Below the pieces are notes generated by a model. It was given only the letters and a program-made list of their open reading frames with translations, searched no databases and was not told where the DNA came from. DNA of 22,211 nucleotides from positions 1 through 22,211 of the forward strand of contig CAMLHD010000011.1 of the NCBI GenBank assembly GCA_946479835.1, read 5' to 3'. Origin of the DNA: an uncultured Candidatus Saccharibacteria bacterium (GTDB lineage: Bacteria > Patescibacteria > Saccharimonadia > Saccharimonadales > JACDBH01). The stretch's first letter is position 1. Each line of letters starts with the position of its first letter. Position numbers and translations under genes: made by a program. This document shows positions 7,526 to 14,567 of the stretch, piece after piece.

Positions 7526-8865
7526 GGCTCTATTAGTTTGGAGACTTTGTCGGTTATGAGCTTCAACTGCAATTTGTCGCGCGCCTCGGCGTTGAGCCTG
7601 AGCAGCGGTTCGGTATTGCTGGGACGGACATTGAACCAGCCGCCTTCGAAATAAACGGTCAGGCCATCCAGATGTTCCTGCTCGGCATCATCGAATGCCT
7701 CGGCTATTTTTTTGATAACCGCGTCTTTATCCTTAACCTCAAAGTTGGTCTCCGGTATCTGTACGTAAGCTTCGCGGAAAGGTGCGGCCAGCTCAGACAG
7801 CTTCTTGCCGCTGGCACTCAAGACGTACAGGCCGATCACGGCCGCGATCAGGCCGGAATCGGCCATCCAGTTGTCCTTGAAGTAATAGTGGCCCGAGTGT
7901 TCGCCGGCAAAAATGGCCTTGTATTTGCGCATGTCGGCTTTGATGAAGGAGTGTCCTACCCGGGTACGGAGCGGCGTGCCGCCGGCCGATTTGATAGCAT
8001 CGATGGCCGCCTGGCCGCAGATTGCGTTCACTAGCACGGTGGCGCCGGGGTTGGTGTAGAGGAAATACTGGGCCAGCAGCGCCGTCAGTACGGTACCGCT
8101 CAAAGGCTCTCCTTTCTCGTCTATCAATACCGCCCTGTCTCCGTCGCCGTCAAAAGCGATACCGGCATGGCAGCCGTTTTTCTTGACCGCCTTCTGAACA
8201 TCCACCAGATTCTTCGGTTCCAGCGGGTTGGCGATGTGGTTCGGAAAAGTTCCGTCCAGCTCAAAGTAAAGCTCCGTCACTTCCCATGGAACATAGGGTT
8301 CCAGTTCCGGGAATATCTTACCGGCCATGCCGTTGCCAGCATCGACGGCGATCTTCATTTTCTTCAGCTTATCCACTTCTATGAAGTTAAGGGTGTGCTG
8401 GATCCAAGCTTCCGTCAGATCCTGCTTGGTGGTCTTGCCGGGTTCGGCCGCCGGTGCCAAATCATTGGCCAGTACCGAATCGCGGATATCGAACAGGCCC
8501 GATTCTTCGCCTACCGGCTTGGCTTCTTCGCGGCAGAACTTTATGCCGTTGTATTCGCCCGGATTATGACTGGCCGTTACCATGGCGCCGCCGGCCAATT
8601 GCAGATGGCCGACCGCGAAATAAATCATATCCGAGGTTACCTGGCCGATATCGACTACGTCGCGGCCCTGAAGCTTCAGGCCGGCCATAAGTGCTTCCGC
8701 TAAGCCGGCACTGTCCGGCCGCATATCGTGGCCGACCGCCACGGCGCCGTATTCCGGCAGCCAATGGCCGAATGCCTGGCCGATCAATTCAACAACTTCC
8801 GGGCTAAGCTCGGAGCCTACCTTTCCCCGTACGTCATAAGCCTTGAAAATATCCTTTACTGCCAC
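7522..8865 (-). CDS. Phosphomannomutase/phosphoglucomutase
   Basis: An alpha-D-phosphohexomutase that moves phosphate between C6 and C1 of mannose or glucose, supplying sugar-1-phosphates for envelope glycans. The ~447-residue length fits the AlgC/ManB group. All four family motifs are present: the catalytic phosphoserine in TASHNPGEYNG near residue 100, Mg-binding DGDGDR near 240, sugar-binding GEHSGHYYF near 325, and phosphate-binding RPSNTEPLLR near 413. The open frame can begin with GTG at 8871. GGAGG (8877-8873) leaves only 1 nt there but 7 nt for the GTG at 8865, so the latter is preferred. A TACAAT in the upstream region is a possible -10, but no convincing -35 accompanies it. Confidence 0.95.
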   Translation of the reverse strand: MAVKDIFKAYDVRGKVGSELSPEVVELIGQAFGHWLPEYGAVAVGHDMRPDSAGLAEALMAGLKLQGRDVVDIGQVTSDMIYFAVGHLQLAGGAMVTASHNPGEYNGIKFCREEAKPVGEESGLFDIRDSVLANDLAPAAEPGKTTKQDLTEAWIQHTLNFIEVDKLKKMKIAVDAGNGMAGKIFPELEPYVPWEVTELYFELDGTFPNHIANPLEPKNLVDVQKAVKKNGCHAGIAFDGDGDRAVLIDEKGEPLSGTVLTALLAQYFLYTNPGATVLVNAICGQAAIDAIKSAGGTPLRTRVGHSFIKADMRKYKAIFAGEHSGHYYFKDNWMADSGLIAAVIGLYVLSASGKKLSELAAPFREAYVQIPETNFEVKDKDAVIKKIAEAFDDAEQEHLDGLTVYFEGGWFNVRPSNTEPLLRLNAEARDKLQLKLITDKVSKLIEP

Positions 8866-8978
8866 GGACACACCTCCAAGTTACCTTGCTATTGTAGCTT
8901 GCCTTTCACTGTTTTGGCTATCGTTCAAAAAATATTACATACTCGTATTTAAATATATGCAATATTGATGCTTTCTGT

Positions 8979-8984
8979 TAAAAT
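8979..8984 (+). promoter_or_regulatory. Putative -10 box of the orphan gene 9047-9517
   Basis: The context TGTTAAAATAACC is close to the -10 regions of units A-C (TAAAATnATCC and similar). No good -35 lies 17 nt upstream. Transcription would start near 8990-8991, exactly where the clasp strand begins. Confidence 0.45.
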
Positions 8985-8990
8985 AACCTG

Positions 8991-9000
8991 GTCAATATCC
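8991..9000 (+). repeat. 5' clasp strand of the orphan gene 9047-9517
   Basis: GTCAATATCC is the exact reverse complement of GGATATTGAC at 9575-9584, after the gene. It lies at the predicted 5' end of the transcript. A G.U pair could extend it by one. Confidence 0.72.
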
Positions 9001-9003
9001 ACT

Positions 9004-9044
9004 GATACCTTCCCATAGACGGTATCCCATAACCCCACGGGGGG
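9004..9044 (+). promoter_or_regulatory. Leader hairpins and RBS of the orphan gene 9047-9517
   Basis: The hairpin GATACC (9004-9009)/GGTATC (9021-9026) is followed by CCATAACCCC and a G-run (9039-9044) that serves as ribosome site. The G-run can also pair with CCCC at 9033-9036, so the RBS may be partly masked. Confidence 0.5.
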
Positions 9045-9046
9045 AC

Positions 9047-9517
9047 ATGACAGTGTACCTTGAGGAGTTCGACGATCTCACGGTCGTCCTCGACTCCAAA
9101 ACGAACCAGTTCAGCCCATGCCACGCCGGCATGGATCCGGGGGACGAGCCCGACACGCTGAAGCGCAGGCGCCAATACGAGGACTTCCTCACCGCCCCTG
9201 TGCATCGGCCCGAGGGCTGCACGATGACAAGGAGGAACATCCAGAAGATCCTGGACAAACTCGACGTCAACTGCGTCCGGGTGCGTTACGAACGCAAGCA
9301 CTTCATCTTCTCGGCGCGTGTCGAGATCGCGGATTTCGCTGATGCCCATGCCCACGTTGCGGCTTGCGCCCTGAGGTTCTCGCAGATCTGCGAGACACAC
9401 GAGCGCAACGCCGTCAGGCGGGAACGTAGGGCCCGACAGCAAGACCGCACCATTCGGCGCCGTGCCGGAAGAACCCGCAGGTTCGAACAAGCCGGAGCGC
9501 TTGCTCGGATCGGCTGA
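9047..9517 (+). CDS. Orphan Arg-rich hypothetical protein
   Basis: No family is recognised. The product is 156 residues with no membrane helix or signal peptide. The first half is mixed and acidic (YLEEFDDLTVVLD), the middle looks like an alpha/beta domain (about 60-120), and the last 35 residues are strongly Arg-rich, suggesting nucleic-acid or phospholipid contact (inference). Several Cys (about residues 25, 62, 79, 109 and 117) could bind metal. Codon use lacks GTA, TTA, CTA and ATA and favours GTC, CTC and GAG, unlike the flanking housekeeping genes. A long open frame on the opposite strand is taken as a shadow, because the leader, RBS and trailer all fit the plus strand. The gene is a single-gene transcription unit of the clasped type. 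Confidence 0.75.
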   Translation: MTVYLEEFDDLTVVLDSKTNQFSPCHAGMDPGDEPDTLKRRRQYEDFLTAPVHRPEGCTMTRRNIQKILDKLDVNCVRVRYERKHFIFSARVEIADFADAHAHVAACALRFSQICETHERNAVRRERRARQQDRTIRRRAGRTRRFEQAGALARIG

Positions 9518-9534
9518 ACCGATCATTGCCCAGA

Positions 9535-9570
9535 CAGGGACCCGTCACCAGCGTTGCTGGCGGGTCCCTG
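9535..9570 (+). terminator. Strong GC hairpin after the orphan gene 9047-9517
   Basis: The stem CAGGGACCCG/CGGGTCCCTG (10 bp), a 3-nt bulge TCA and an inner stem CCAGC-GTT-GCTGG. There is no T-run after it. The clasp strand follows 4 nt later, so this is more likely a 3' structural element than the transcript end. Confidence 0.75.
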
Positions 9571-9574
9571 GACG

Positions 9575-9584
9575 GGATATTGAC
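9575..9584 (+). repeat. 3' clasp strand of the orphan gene 9047-9517
   Basis: GGATATTGAC, the exact complement of 8991-9000 in the leader. Confidence 0.72.
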
Positions 9585-9594
9585 TTAGTGGCTT

Positions 9595-9610
9595 GAGCAG
9601 CTTCCTGCTC
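9595..9610 (+). other. Second trailer hairpin of the orphan gene 9047-9517
   Basis: GAGCAG-CTTC-CTGCTC is a perfect 6-bp hairpin with a tetraloop, placed 10 nt after the clasp strand. It parallels the hairpin that follows the clasp strand in the other orphan units. Confidence 0.6.
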
Positions 9611-9713
9611 GCCAAATGCTTGGTGGATGACCTTATTTAGAAACGCGCTTATTAAAGCGTCGCCCTAATCTCTTTAAAGTCATTCATCAAGCCCCCTTCC
9701 CTACGAGTCCGGT

Positions 9714-9741
9714 CCGCCTGTTAGAGGGGCGGTTTTTGTTT
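9714..9741 (+). terminator. Intrinsic terminator before the dimethylargininase-like gene
   Basis: CCGCC-N9-GGCGG followed by TTTTTGTTT. It can end transcription from the orphan unit about 200 nt after its stop codon. Confidence 0.8.
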
Positions 9742-9751
9742 CTTAACCCGT

Positions 9752-9759
9752 GCTACAAT
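9752..9759 (+). promoter_or_regulatory. Extended -10 promoter, near-leaderless gene
   Basis: The start ATG at 9771 is only about 12 nt after a TACAAT (9754-9759) in a TGC-TACAAT extended -10 context, so the mRNA leader is at most a few nucleotides. valS has the same arrangement. Confidence 0.6.
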
Positions 9760-9770
9760 CGGATAAGCTT

Positions 9771-10652
9771 ATGATAAATAGAAAAGTCCTGATGTCGGGG
9801 GCTGATTATTTCAGCGACCAGCAAGCCATCAACGCCTACATGGATTCGCATGTGGCTGTCGACATAGAAAAAGCCATGGACGAGCATGACCGGATCAAGG
9901 AAGCGCTGGAAGACGCCGGCGTCGAGGTGGTCAAGGTCGATCCGCCAGGAGATTGCCAGGACGGTGTTTACACCGCCAACTGGGCACTAATAAGAGGCAA
10001 GAAGGCCGTGATGAGCCGCCTGCCCAATGCCCGCAAGCAAGAAGAGCCCTATGCCAAGAAGATCCTGCAGGGTCTAGGCTTTGAAATTATAGAAGTGCCG
10101 GACAATTTACGATTTTCGGGCCAAGGCGACGCCCTGCCTTGCGGCAACTACTTGTTCGTAGGCTCGGAGTACCGCACCGACCGCGAGGTACATAAGTTTT
10201 TGGCTGACACGCTCGGCTACGAAGTCATCGGCCTGCAAGCCAAGCCGGAGCGCAAGTGGTTCGGCTGGGGGCCGCGCGTCACCAACCAAGCCAGCGGCTG
10301 GCCGGACAGCTTTTATTACGATATCGACCTGGCCCTGGCCGTCATCAAAGCACCTGATGCCAAACAACCCGGCCTGATCGCCTGGTGCCCTAAAGCGCTG
10401 ATGAAAGAGTCGGCCGAGCGCATCCGGGCCCTGCCGATAGATAAGATTGAAGTCGGCTTCCAAGAGGCCCAGCATGCTTTCGCCTGCAATTTAGTCTCTA
10501 CTGGCGAGACAGTGGTTATGAGCGCCTTCGCGCCCAGACTCAAGGCCGATCTGGAAGCCCGAGGCTTCAGCGTGCTTACCCCGGTGGTGCGCGAACTCGG
10601 CAAGGGCGGCGGCTTCATCCGCTGCACCACGCTTACTTTAGACAACGAATAA
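9771..10652 (+). CDS. Dimethylargininase/amidinotransferase-family protein
   Basis: A member of the guanidino-group-modifying fold that includes dimethylargininase (DDAH), arginine deiminase and amidinotransferases. The 293-residue length fits. Recognisable blocks are MSGADYFS near the start, DGVYTANWALI near 71, the acidic-residue block SGQGDALPCGNYLFVG near 120-130, and the catalytic Cys in KGGGFIRCTTLTL close to the C terminus. The family His normally found in a YHLDTAL-like block appears here as YYDIDLAL, with Asp where His is expected, so hydrolase activity is uncertain. The ATG at 9771 is preferred over an in-frame GTG at 9750, which lies upstream of the -10 box. The gene converges on the Mur ligase with no gap. 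Use of arginine derivatives by a host-dependent cell is a possible role (inference). Confidence 0.82.
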   Translation: MINRKVLMSGADYFSDQQAINAYMDSHVAVDIEKAMDEHDRIKEALEDAGVEVVKVDPPGDCQDGVYTANWALIRGKKAVMSRLPNARKQEEPYAKKILQGLGFEIIEVPDNLRFSGQGDALPCGNYLFVGSEYRTDREVHKFLADTLGYEVIGLQAKPERKWFGWGPRVTNQASGWPDSFYYDIDLALAVIKAPDAKQPGLIAWCPKALMKESAERIRALPIDKIEVGFQEAQHAFACNLVSTGETVVMSAFAPRLKADLEARGFSVLTPVVRELGKGGGFIRCTTLTLDNE

Positions 10653-11951
10653 TTACTTCTTGAGGTTGCGCAGAGCCTCACGGGCGGTGCCGATCTCATC
10701 CCATCTATGTTCGCCATCGGCCCGCTCGATTGTCTTTTCATGACCCTTGCCCAAAAGCAGTACCGTGTCTCCGGGCCCCGCGCGCCTAATTGCAAAATTA
10801 ATCGCTTGGGTCCTATCAAGAATAAGAAACAGGTCTTTGTCGCGCGCTTTCCCAGCTTCCTCCGCCCCGCCAGCGATCATATCCATGATTTCCTCGCCGC
10901 TGACATCACGGTCGTCCTCTTCGGTAACGATGACTTCATCGGCGTACTGGCCGGCCAGCTTGCCTTGGATGGCGCGCTTGGCTTCGTCGCGGCGCCCGGC
11001 CGAGCCGAACAACACGATCAGCTTGCCTTTTACGACAGGCCTGAGGTCCTTGAACAACTTTTCGAAGCTGTCCGGCGTGTGGGCAAAATCAACGATCACG
11101 TCAAAGGCCTGGCCTTCGTCAATCGGATCCATCCGGCCTTCGACGCTCTTCAGTGCCGCGATGCCTTTTTCGATCTGCTCCCTGCTCAGTCCTACCGCCC
11201 CGCCGGTAGCCGCCGCGGCCAGCGAATTATAGACATTGAACTGCCCGGGCAGATGGCACTCGATCCTCAGCTCCTTGCCGTCATAAACCGCCTTGTAGCG
11301 ACTGCCGCCCGATGTCAGCTTGACGTTCTTTGCCTTCAGGTCGCCCTTCTCTACGCCGTAAGTTACGGGGTGGGCGATATCCTTGGCAAAGAGCTTGGCG
11401 GAAGGGTCTTCGGCGTTGATGATGCCGATACGCTTGCCGCGGCCCCGATTGGCGATCTTGAACAATTTGCGCTTGGCATCGCGATAATTCTCGAAGGTGC
11501 CGTGCTGATCGAGGTGCTCGTGGGTGACATTGGTCATAACGACGATTGAGTACGGCACGCCCCACACCCGGTTCTGGGCCAAGGCATGAGAGGTTGTCTC
11601 CAGCACCAGCCATTCGGCACCCTGAGCTTTCATCCATTTCAGACGTTTTACCAGTTCCGGCACCGTCACATTGGTCATATGGTGGATCTGCGGCTGGATA
11701 TCATCGTTAACGCCGTAAGCCACGGTGCTCATCATGCCGGTCTTATAACCTGCTTCCACCATCATGCGGTGGATCATAAAGGTGGTCGTGGTCTTGCCAT
11801 TGGTACCGGTTACACCGATGACTTTGAAATTCCTGGCCGGAAAACCGTTCAGGGCGTGGAATAAGAACGCCTCGGCCAGGTGGCCATAGGGCTCAATGGC
11901 CTTGAACAACCTTTTTGGAATAAATTTCTTAACCAGGCTCCGAAAACTCAT
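10653..11951 (-). CDS. MurE-like Mur ligase (UDP-MurNAc-tripeptide synthetase type)
   Basis: An ATP-dependent amide ligase of the peptidoglycan Mur family, closest to MurE by motif. Visible are the P-loop GVTGTNGKTTTTFM near residues 45-58, ETTSHALAQNRV (the MurE SSHAL block), NVTHEHLDQHGT, the DFAHTPDSFEKL block of the C-terminal domain, GSAGRRDEAKR and LLLGKGHE. It is about 432 residues, shorter than typical MurE (about 490). The loss is N-terminal: the P-loop comes about 60 residues earlier than usual, so most of the UDP-binding domain 1 is missing. The DNPR-type diaminopimelate motif is not present in recognisable form (the region reads TEEDDRDVSGEE). The ATG at 11951 is chosen over an upstream TTG. 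A TATACT lies about 9 nt upstream, so the mRNA is probably near-leaderless. Confidence 0.87.
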   Translation of the reverse strand: MSFRSLVKKFIPKRLFKAIEPYGHLAEAFLFHALNGFPARNFKVIGVTGTNGKTTTTFMIHRMMVEAGYKTGMMSTVAYGVNDDIQPQIHHMTNVTVPELVKRLKWMKAQGAEWLVLETTSHALAQNRVWGVPYSIVVMTNVTHEHLDQHGTFENYRDAKRKLFKIANRGRGKRIGIINAEDPSAKLFAKDIAHPVTYGVEKGDLKAKNVKLTSGGSRYKAVYDGKELRIECHLPGQFNVYNSLAAAATGGAVGLSREQIEKGIAALKSVEGRMDPIDEGQAFDVIVDFAHTPDSFEKLFKDLRPVVKGKLIVLFGSAGRRDEAKRAIQGKLAGQYADEVIVTEEDDRDVSGEEIMDMIAGGAEEAGKARDKDLFLILDRTQAINFAIRRAGPGDTVLLLGKGHEKTIERADGEHRWDEIGTAREALRNLKK

Positions 11952-11969
11952 TTGCCTCAAGTATATCGC

Positions 11970-12002
11970 AAAACGAGCCCTTGTTACTCGGGGCTCGTTT
12001 TA
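11970..12002. terminator. Intrinsic terminator of the 12018-14418 operon
   Basis: AAAACGAGCCC-N9-GGGGCTCGTTTT forms a stem of about 11 bp with T-runs on both strands. It lies between the 12018 gene and the Mur ligase promoter, so it mainly insulates these two minus-strand units. Confidence 0.88.
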
Positions 12003-12017
12003 TTATTCAAAAATCGC

Positions 12018-12323
12018 TTATTGGTCCGGCGACATGCCGGCGGCATCGGCATCGATTTCTGTCAGCAATTTGTCGGCTTCTTCATTGAACAGGGCGTCAT
12101 AGTCGGGAACAGCATTCTTCAGCAATTCGTCGGCAGCCGTGTCTTCGGCGTCTTTGAGCTTTTCAAACTCGGCCAGTTGTTCATCGGTCAGTTTATCCTG
12201 GACGGCCAGCGCTACGCGGGTATCCAAAGTCTGGTAGAACATCTGCAGGGCACCCTGCCGGGTCTGCTCGTCAGCTGATTCCAAGCCGAGCCTCTTGGTT
12301 ATGTCTTCATCGCTGTGTTTCAT
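12018..12323 (-). CDS. Small acidic helical hypothetical protein
   Basis: The product is 101 residues, very acidic and predicted to be almost wholly helical. It has a central DKLTDEQLAEFEKLKDAED-like helix and a C-terminal NEEADKLLTEIDADA helix. There is no membrane segment or catalytic motif. Short proteins with a similar TDEQxxEFxxL core are common in CPR genomes and usually carry only DUF labels; I do not assign one. AAGGA lies 8 nt before the ATG. It is the second gene after the 685-residue protein (37-nt gap), so the two are probably co-transcribed from 14471-14499 and may act together. Confidence 0.8.
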   Translation of the reverse strand: MKHSDEDITKRLGLESADEQTRQGALQMFYQTLDTRVALAVQDKLTDEQLAEFEKLKDAEDTAADELLKNAVPDYDALFNEEADKLLTEIDADAAGMSPDQ

Positions 12324-12360
12324 TCTGGTTTTTCCTTTTTGTTTTAGTTTAACCTAAAGC

Positions 12361-14418
12361 TTATTCAGTTTCCGGTAAAGTCTGGGCCGCCCGGGCGGCT
12401 ACTTCGGCCATGATCGAGTTGTATTCAGCCAGTTCGGCCGGGTTCATCACATGGTCGCCTTCCCAGAACATGCCGTCGTTATGGTTCCAGACAAAGCCGT
12501 TGCCAGTACGTGCATTGTATTCATCAAGCGTACGCTGGACTAATTCGCCGGCGTTGGGAGTGTTAAAGGTTTCGGCGTTAGCCCAAGGCCAGTTGTCTAC
12601 GCCAAAGCCTTGGGGCAGCTCAGGTGCAGGAGCGGCTGGAACCGCGCTTTCAGCCGGAGCCAGGGTTTCAGCATCTACCAGCGGCGGAGCCGGGTTAGGA
12701 GCTGGGGCTGCGTCTTCAGCTGAGATCAATGGCGGAGCTGCATGAGGAGTTGGAGCAACTTCTTCAGCCGAGATAAGCGGTGGCGCGGTCGTCGGGTGTA
12801 TGTCATTGCCAGGAATCAGATCAGGTGCCAGCGGACGGCCTGATTGACTGCGCGCCTGAATATTATCGGATATAAGATCACCGACGACGGCACCGGCGGC
12901 ACCCATAGCGGCACCCAGGGCAACACCGCCGATCAGACGGCGCTTGTTGCGGGAGTTGCTGCGGTCGGTAAGCTCTTGGGCCACATTGGATACGCCTTCG
13001 GAGCTAATAAGACGGCTGGCACGGTTGATATAAGACTCGCCTTTGGCCTGCTGCTGTGCAGCCTGGACTTCAGCTACGCGCTTGGCATTAGCATTGCGGT
13101 TGATATGGCCGCTAGCCAAACCCTTGCCAACGCCGCGGGCGATGGCGCCGCCGATGGCTGCGCCGGCGACCGGGCCTAGCAGGGCGGCGCCAGCTACGGC
13201 CAGGCCAACGCCAGGCAGGAAGGTGATGACGCCCATGGCGGCAATCTTCTTAATCTTGCCCGTATGGTTGCCCTTGCCGCCCCAGCGGGCCCAGCGGTCG
13301 TAAAAGCCGCTGAAATGCTTTTGGCCAGCGGCCCGTACCTGGGCTTCTTTGATCTGTTCGGTAAGATAAGCCAGCTCGGTCAGTGCGCCGACTTTGCTCA
13401 TGGCCAACAGATCGTTGTTGTCGGCTTCGTTCGCGCGCAGCTGGTCGGCTATGTTCTGGCCTGCGGCATTGCGGGCCTGATCGTAACGTTCCTTGGCCTG
13501 CGCCAGCTTGCGCTTGTGGCCAAAGCTGATTCCACGGCGCTTAGCGCTTAATTTGATAAACTCCTCGCGGGCGCTGGAAAGCTCGACCTGTAGGTTCTTC
13601 GGCAGCTTGATATCGGCGTTCATCCAGGCCTTTTCTTCAGGACTTTCTTCGACAGCATCAGCGGCATCCAAAGCGGCCTCTTCTTCAGGAGTAAGAGGCT
13701 TGGGTTCGGCCAAATCGGCGGCATCCAGGGCAGCCTCTTCCTCGGTAGTAAGGGGCTTAATTTCAGGCAGCTCGCCGTCATCGGCCCACTTGACGTCTTC
13801 GGATTTGACATCGAAAGGCTCGTCTTCAGCAGCGCTGTCTTTGGCGATCTTGGCGGCCATGGCATTGCCAAGTCCTTGCAGGACATCCTGGCGTGATTTG
13901 AGATCGTCTTTCTTAGCGTGAATCTTGTCTATCATGGCGACTTTTTCATCGTCCGAAAGCTTAGTATCTTTGATCAGGCGCTCCAGCAACTGGTCCTGCA
14001 TGTACTCAGCCATGCGCTTGTCGCCCTTCTCTTCAGCCAGGGCCCACTTCTCGGTCATTTGGAGAGGCGTCAGATCCTCGTCTTGGTCGGCCGGGGTTTC
14101 AGCGGCGGTCTCTTCATAATGATCTTCACGCTTATTATCAAAGTAGTCATGTCCTGTCTGCCCGGCCTTAGGGTCGATAAGCGAAGTGCGGGCACCTATC
14201 TTGCCTTCCGCGCCTTCCATAACCGTAGTCTCGTTATAAGGACGGGTCTCTATGTAATCGGCCATGTCGCGCATAGACTGCGGGTTCAGGCCGTTGACAC
14301 CGCCCATCCAGGCTTGCTCAGGACTCTGGCTGGCCTTGTTATCAAGCTGCAAACGCTCAGCTTCCAGGGCGCTCTGGTCGGCGGGCTGATTGAAGTCGAG
14401 TTGTAGCTGTTCGTTCAT
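12361..14418 (-). CDS. Large acidic orphan protein with glycine-rich hydrophobic segments
   Basis: No family is recognised in this 685-residue protein. Its regions in order are as follows. Residues 1-220 are acidic and Gln/Glu/Asp-rich with predicted helices. A tandem repeat of PLT(T/P)EEEAALDAAD occupies about 221-252. A basic helical coiled-coil-like part lies at about 270-390. A long small-residue hydrophobic stretch (about 393-430, rich in Gly/Ala) follows, then a second (about 491-516, GGVALGAAMGAAGAVVG). The C terminus has three copies of an APPL(I/V)(S/D)AE motif (about 540-600) and a Trp/Asn-rich end. The glycine-zipper-like helices suggest membrane insertion or oligomerisation. It has no signal peptide. 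The ATG start has AAGGA 6 nt upstream and a near-consensus promoter. Confidence 0.85.
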   Translation of the reverse strand: MNEQLQLDFNQPADQSALEAERLQLDNKASQSPEQAWMGGVNGLNPQSMRDMADYIETRPYNETTVMEGAEGKIGARTSLIDPKAGQTGHDYFDNKREDHYEETAAETPADQDEDLTPLQMTEKWALAEEKGDKRMAEYMQDQLLERLIKDTKLSDDEKVAMIDKIHAKKDDLKSRQDVLQGLGNAMAAKIAKDSAAEDEPFDVKSEDVKWADDGELPEIKPLTTEEEAALDAADLAEPKPLTPEEEAALDAADAVEESPEEKAWMNADIKLPKNLQVELSSAREEFIKLSAKRRGISFGHKRKLAQAKERYDQARNAAGQNIADQLRANEADNNDLLAMSKVGALTELAYLTEQIKEAQVRAAGQKHFSGFYDRWARWGGKGNHTGKIKKIAAMGVITFLPGVGLAVAGAALLGPVAGAAIGGAIARGVGKGLASGHINRNANAKRVAEVQAAQQQAKGESYINRASRLISSEGVSNVAQELTDRSNSRNKRRLIGGVALGAAMGAAGAVVGDLISDNIQARSQSGRPLAPDLIPGNDIHPTTAPPLISAEEVAPTPHAAPPLISAEDAAPAPNPAPPLVDAETLAPAESAVPAAPAPELPQGFGVDNWPWANAETFNTPNAGELVQRTLDEYNARTGNGFVWNHNDGMFWEGDHVMNPAELAEYNSIMAEVAARAAQTLPETE

Positions 14419-14470
14419 TAATTTGTCCTTTATGATGAATTGTTTTTATTTTTTATGTTTTAATAGGCTT

Positions 14471-14499
14471 ATTCTAGCAAAACATGAGCTTTTTGTCAA
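14471..14499 (-). promoter_or_regulatory. Sigma70-like promoter of the 12361-14418 operon
   Basis: On the minus strand a consensus TTGACA (14499-14494), a 17-nt spacer and TAGAAT (14476-14471), followed by an A/T-rich leader of about 45 nt with AAGGA. Confidence 0.88.
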
Positions 14500-14567
14500 T
14501 AACTAATGCCCGCTTTTTGTAATTTTAGCAAACTTTTAATGTTGTAAATTTGTTAAGCTAAGAAATA

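Noticed and set aside
8978..9526. 182-codon open frame on the minus strand opposite the 9047-9517 gene
   Set aside because: It has no ribosome site or promoter, runs through the 5' leader and its hairpin, and the plus-strand frame has a leader, start and trailer that fit together. GC-rich antisense frames are common.
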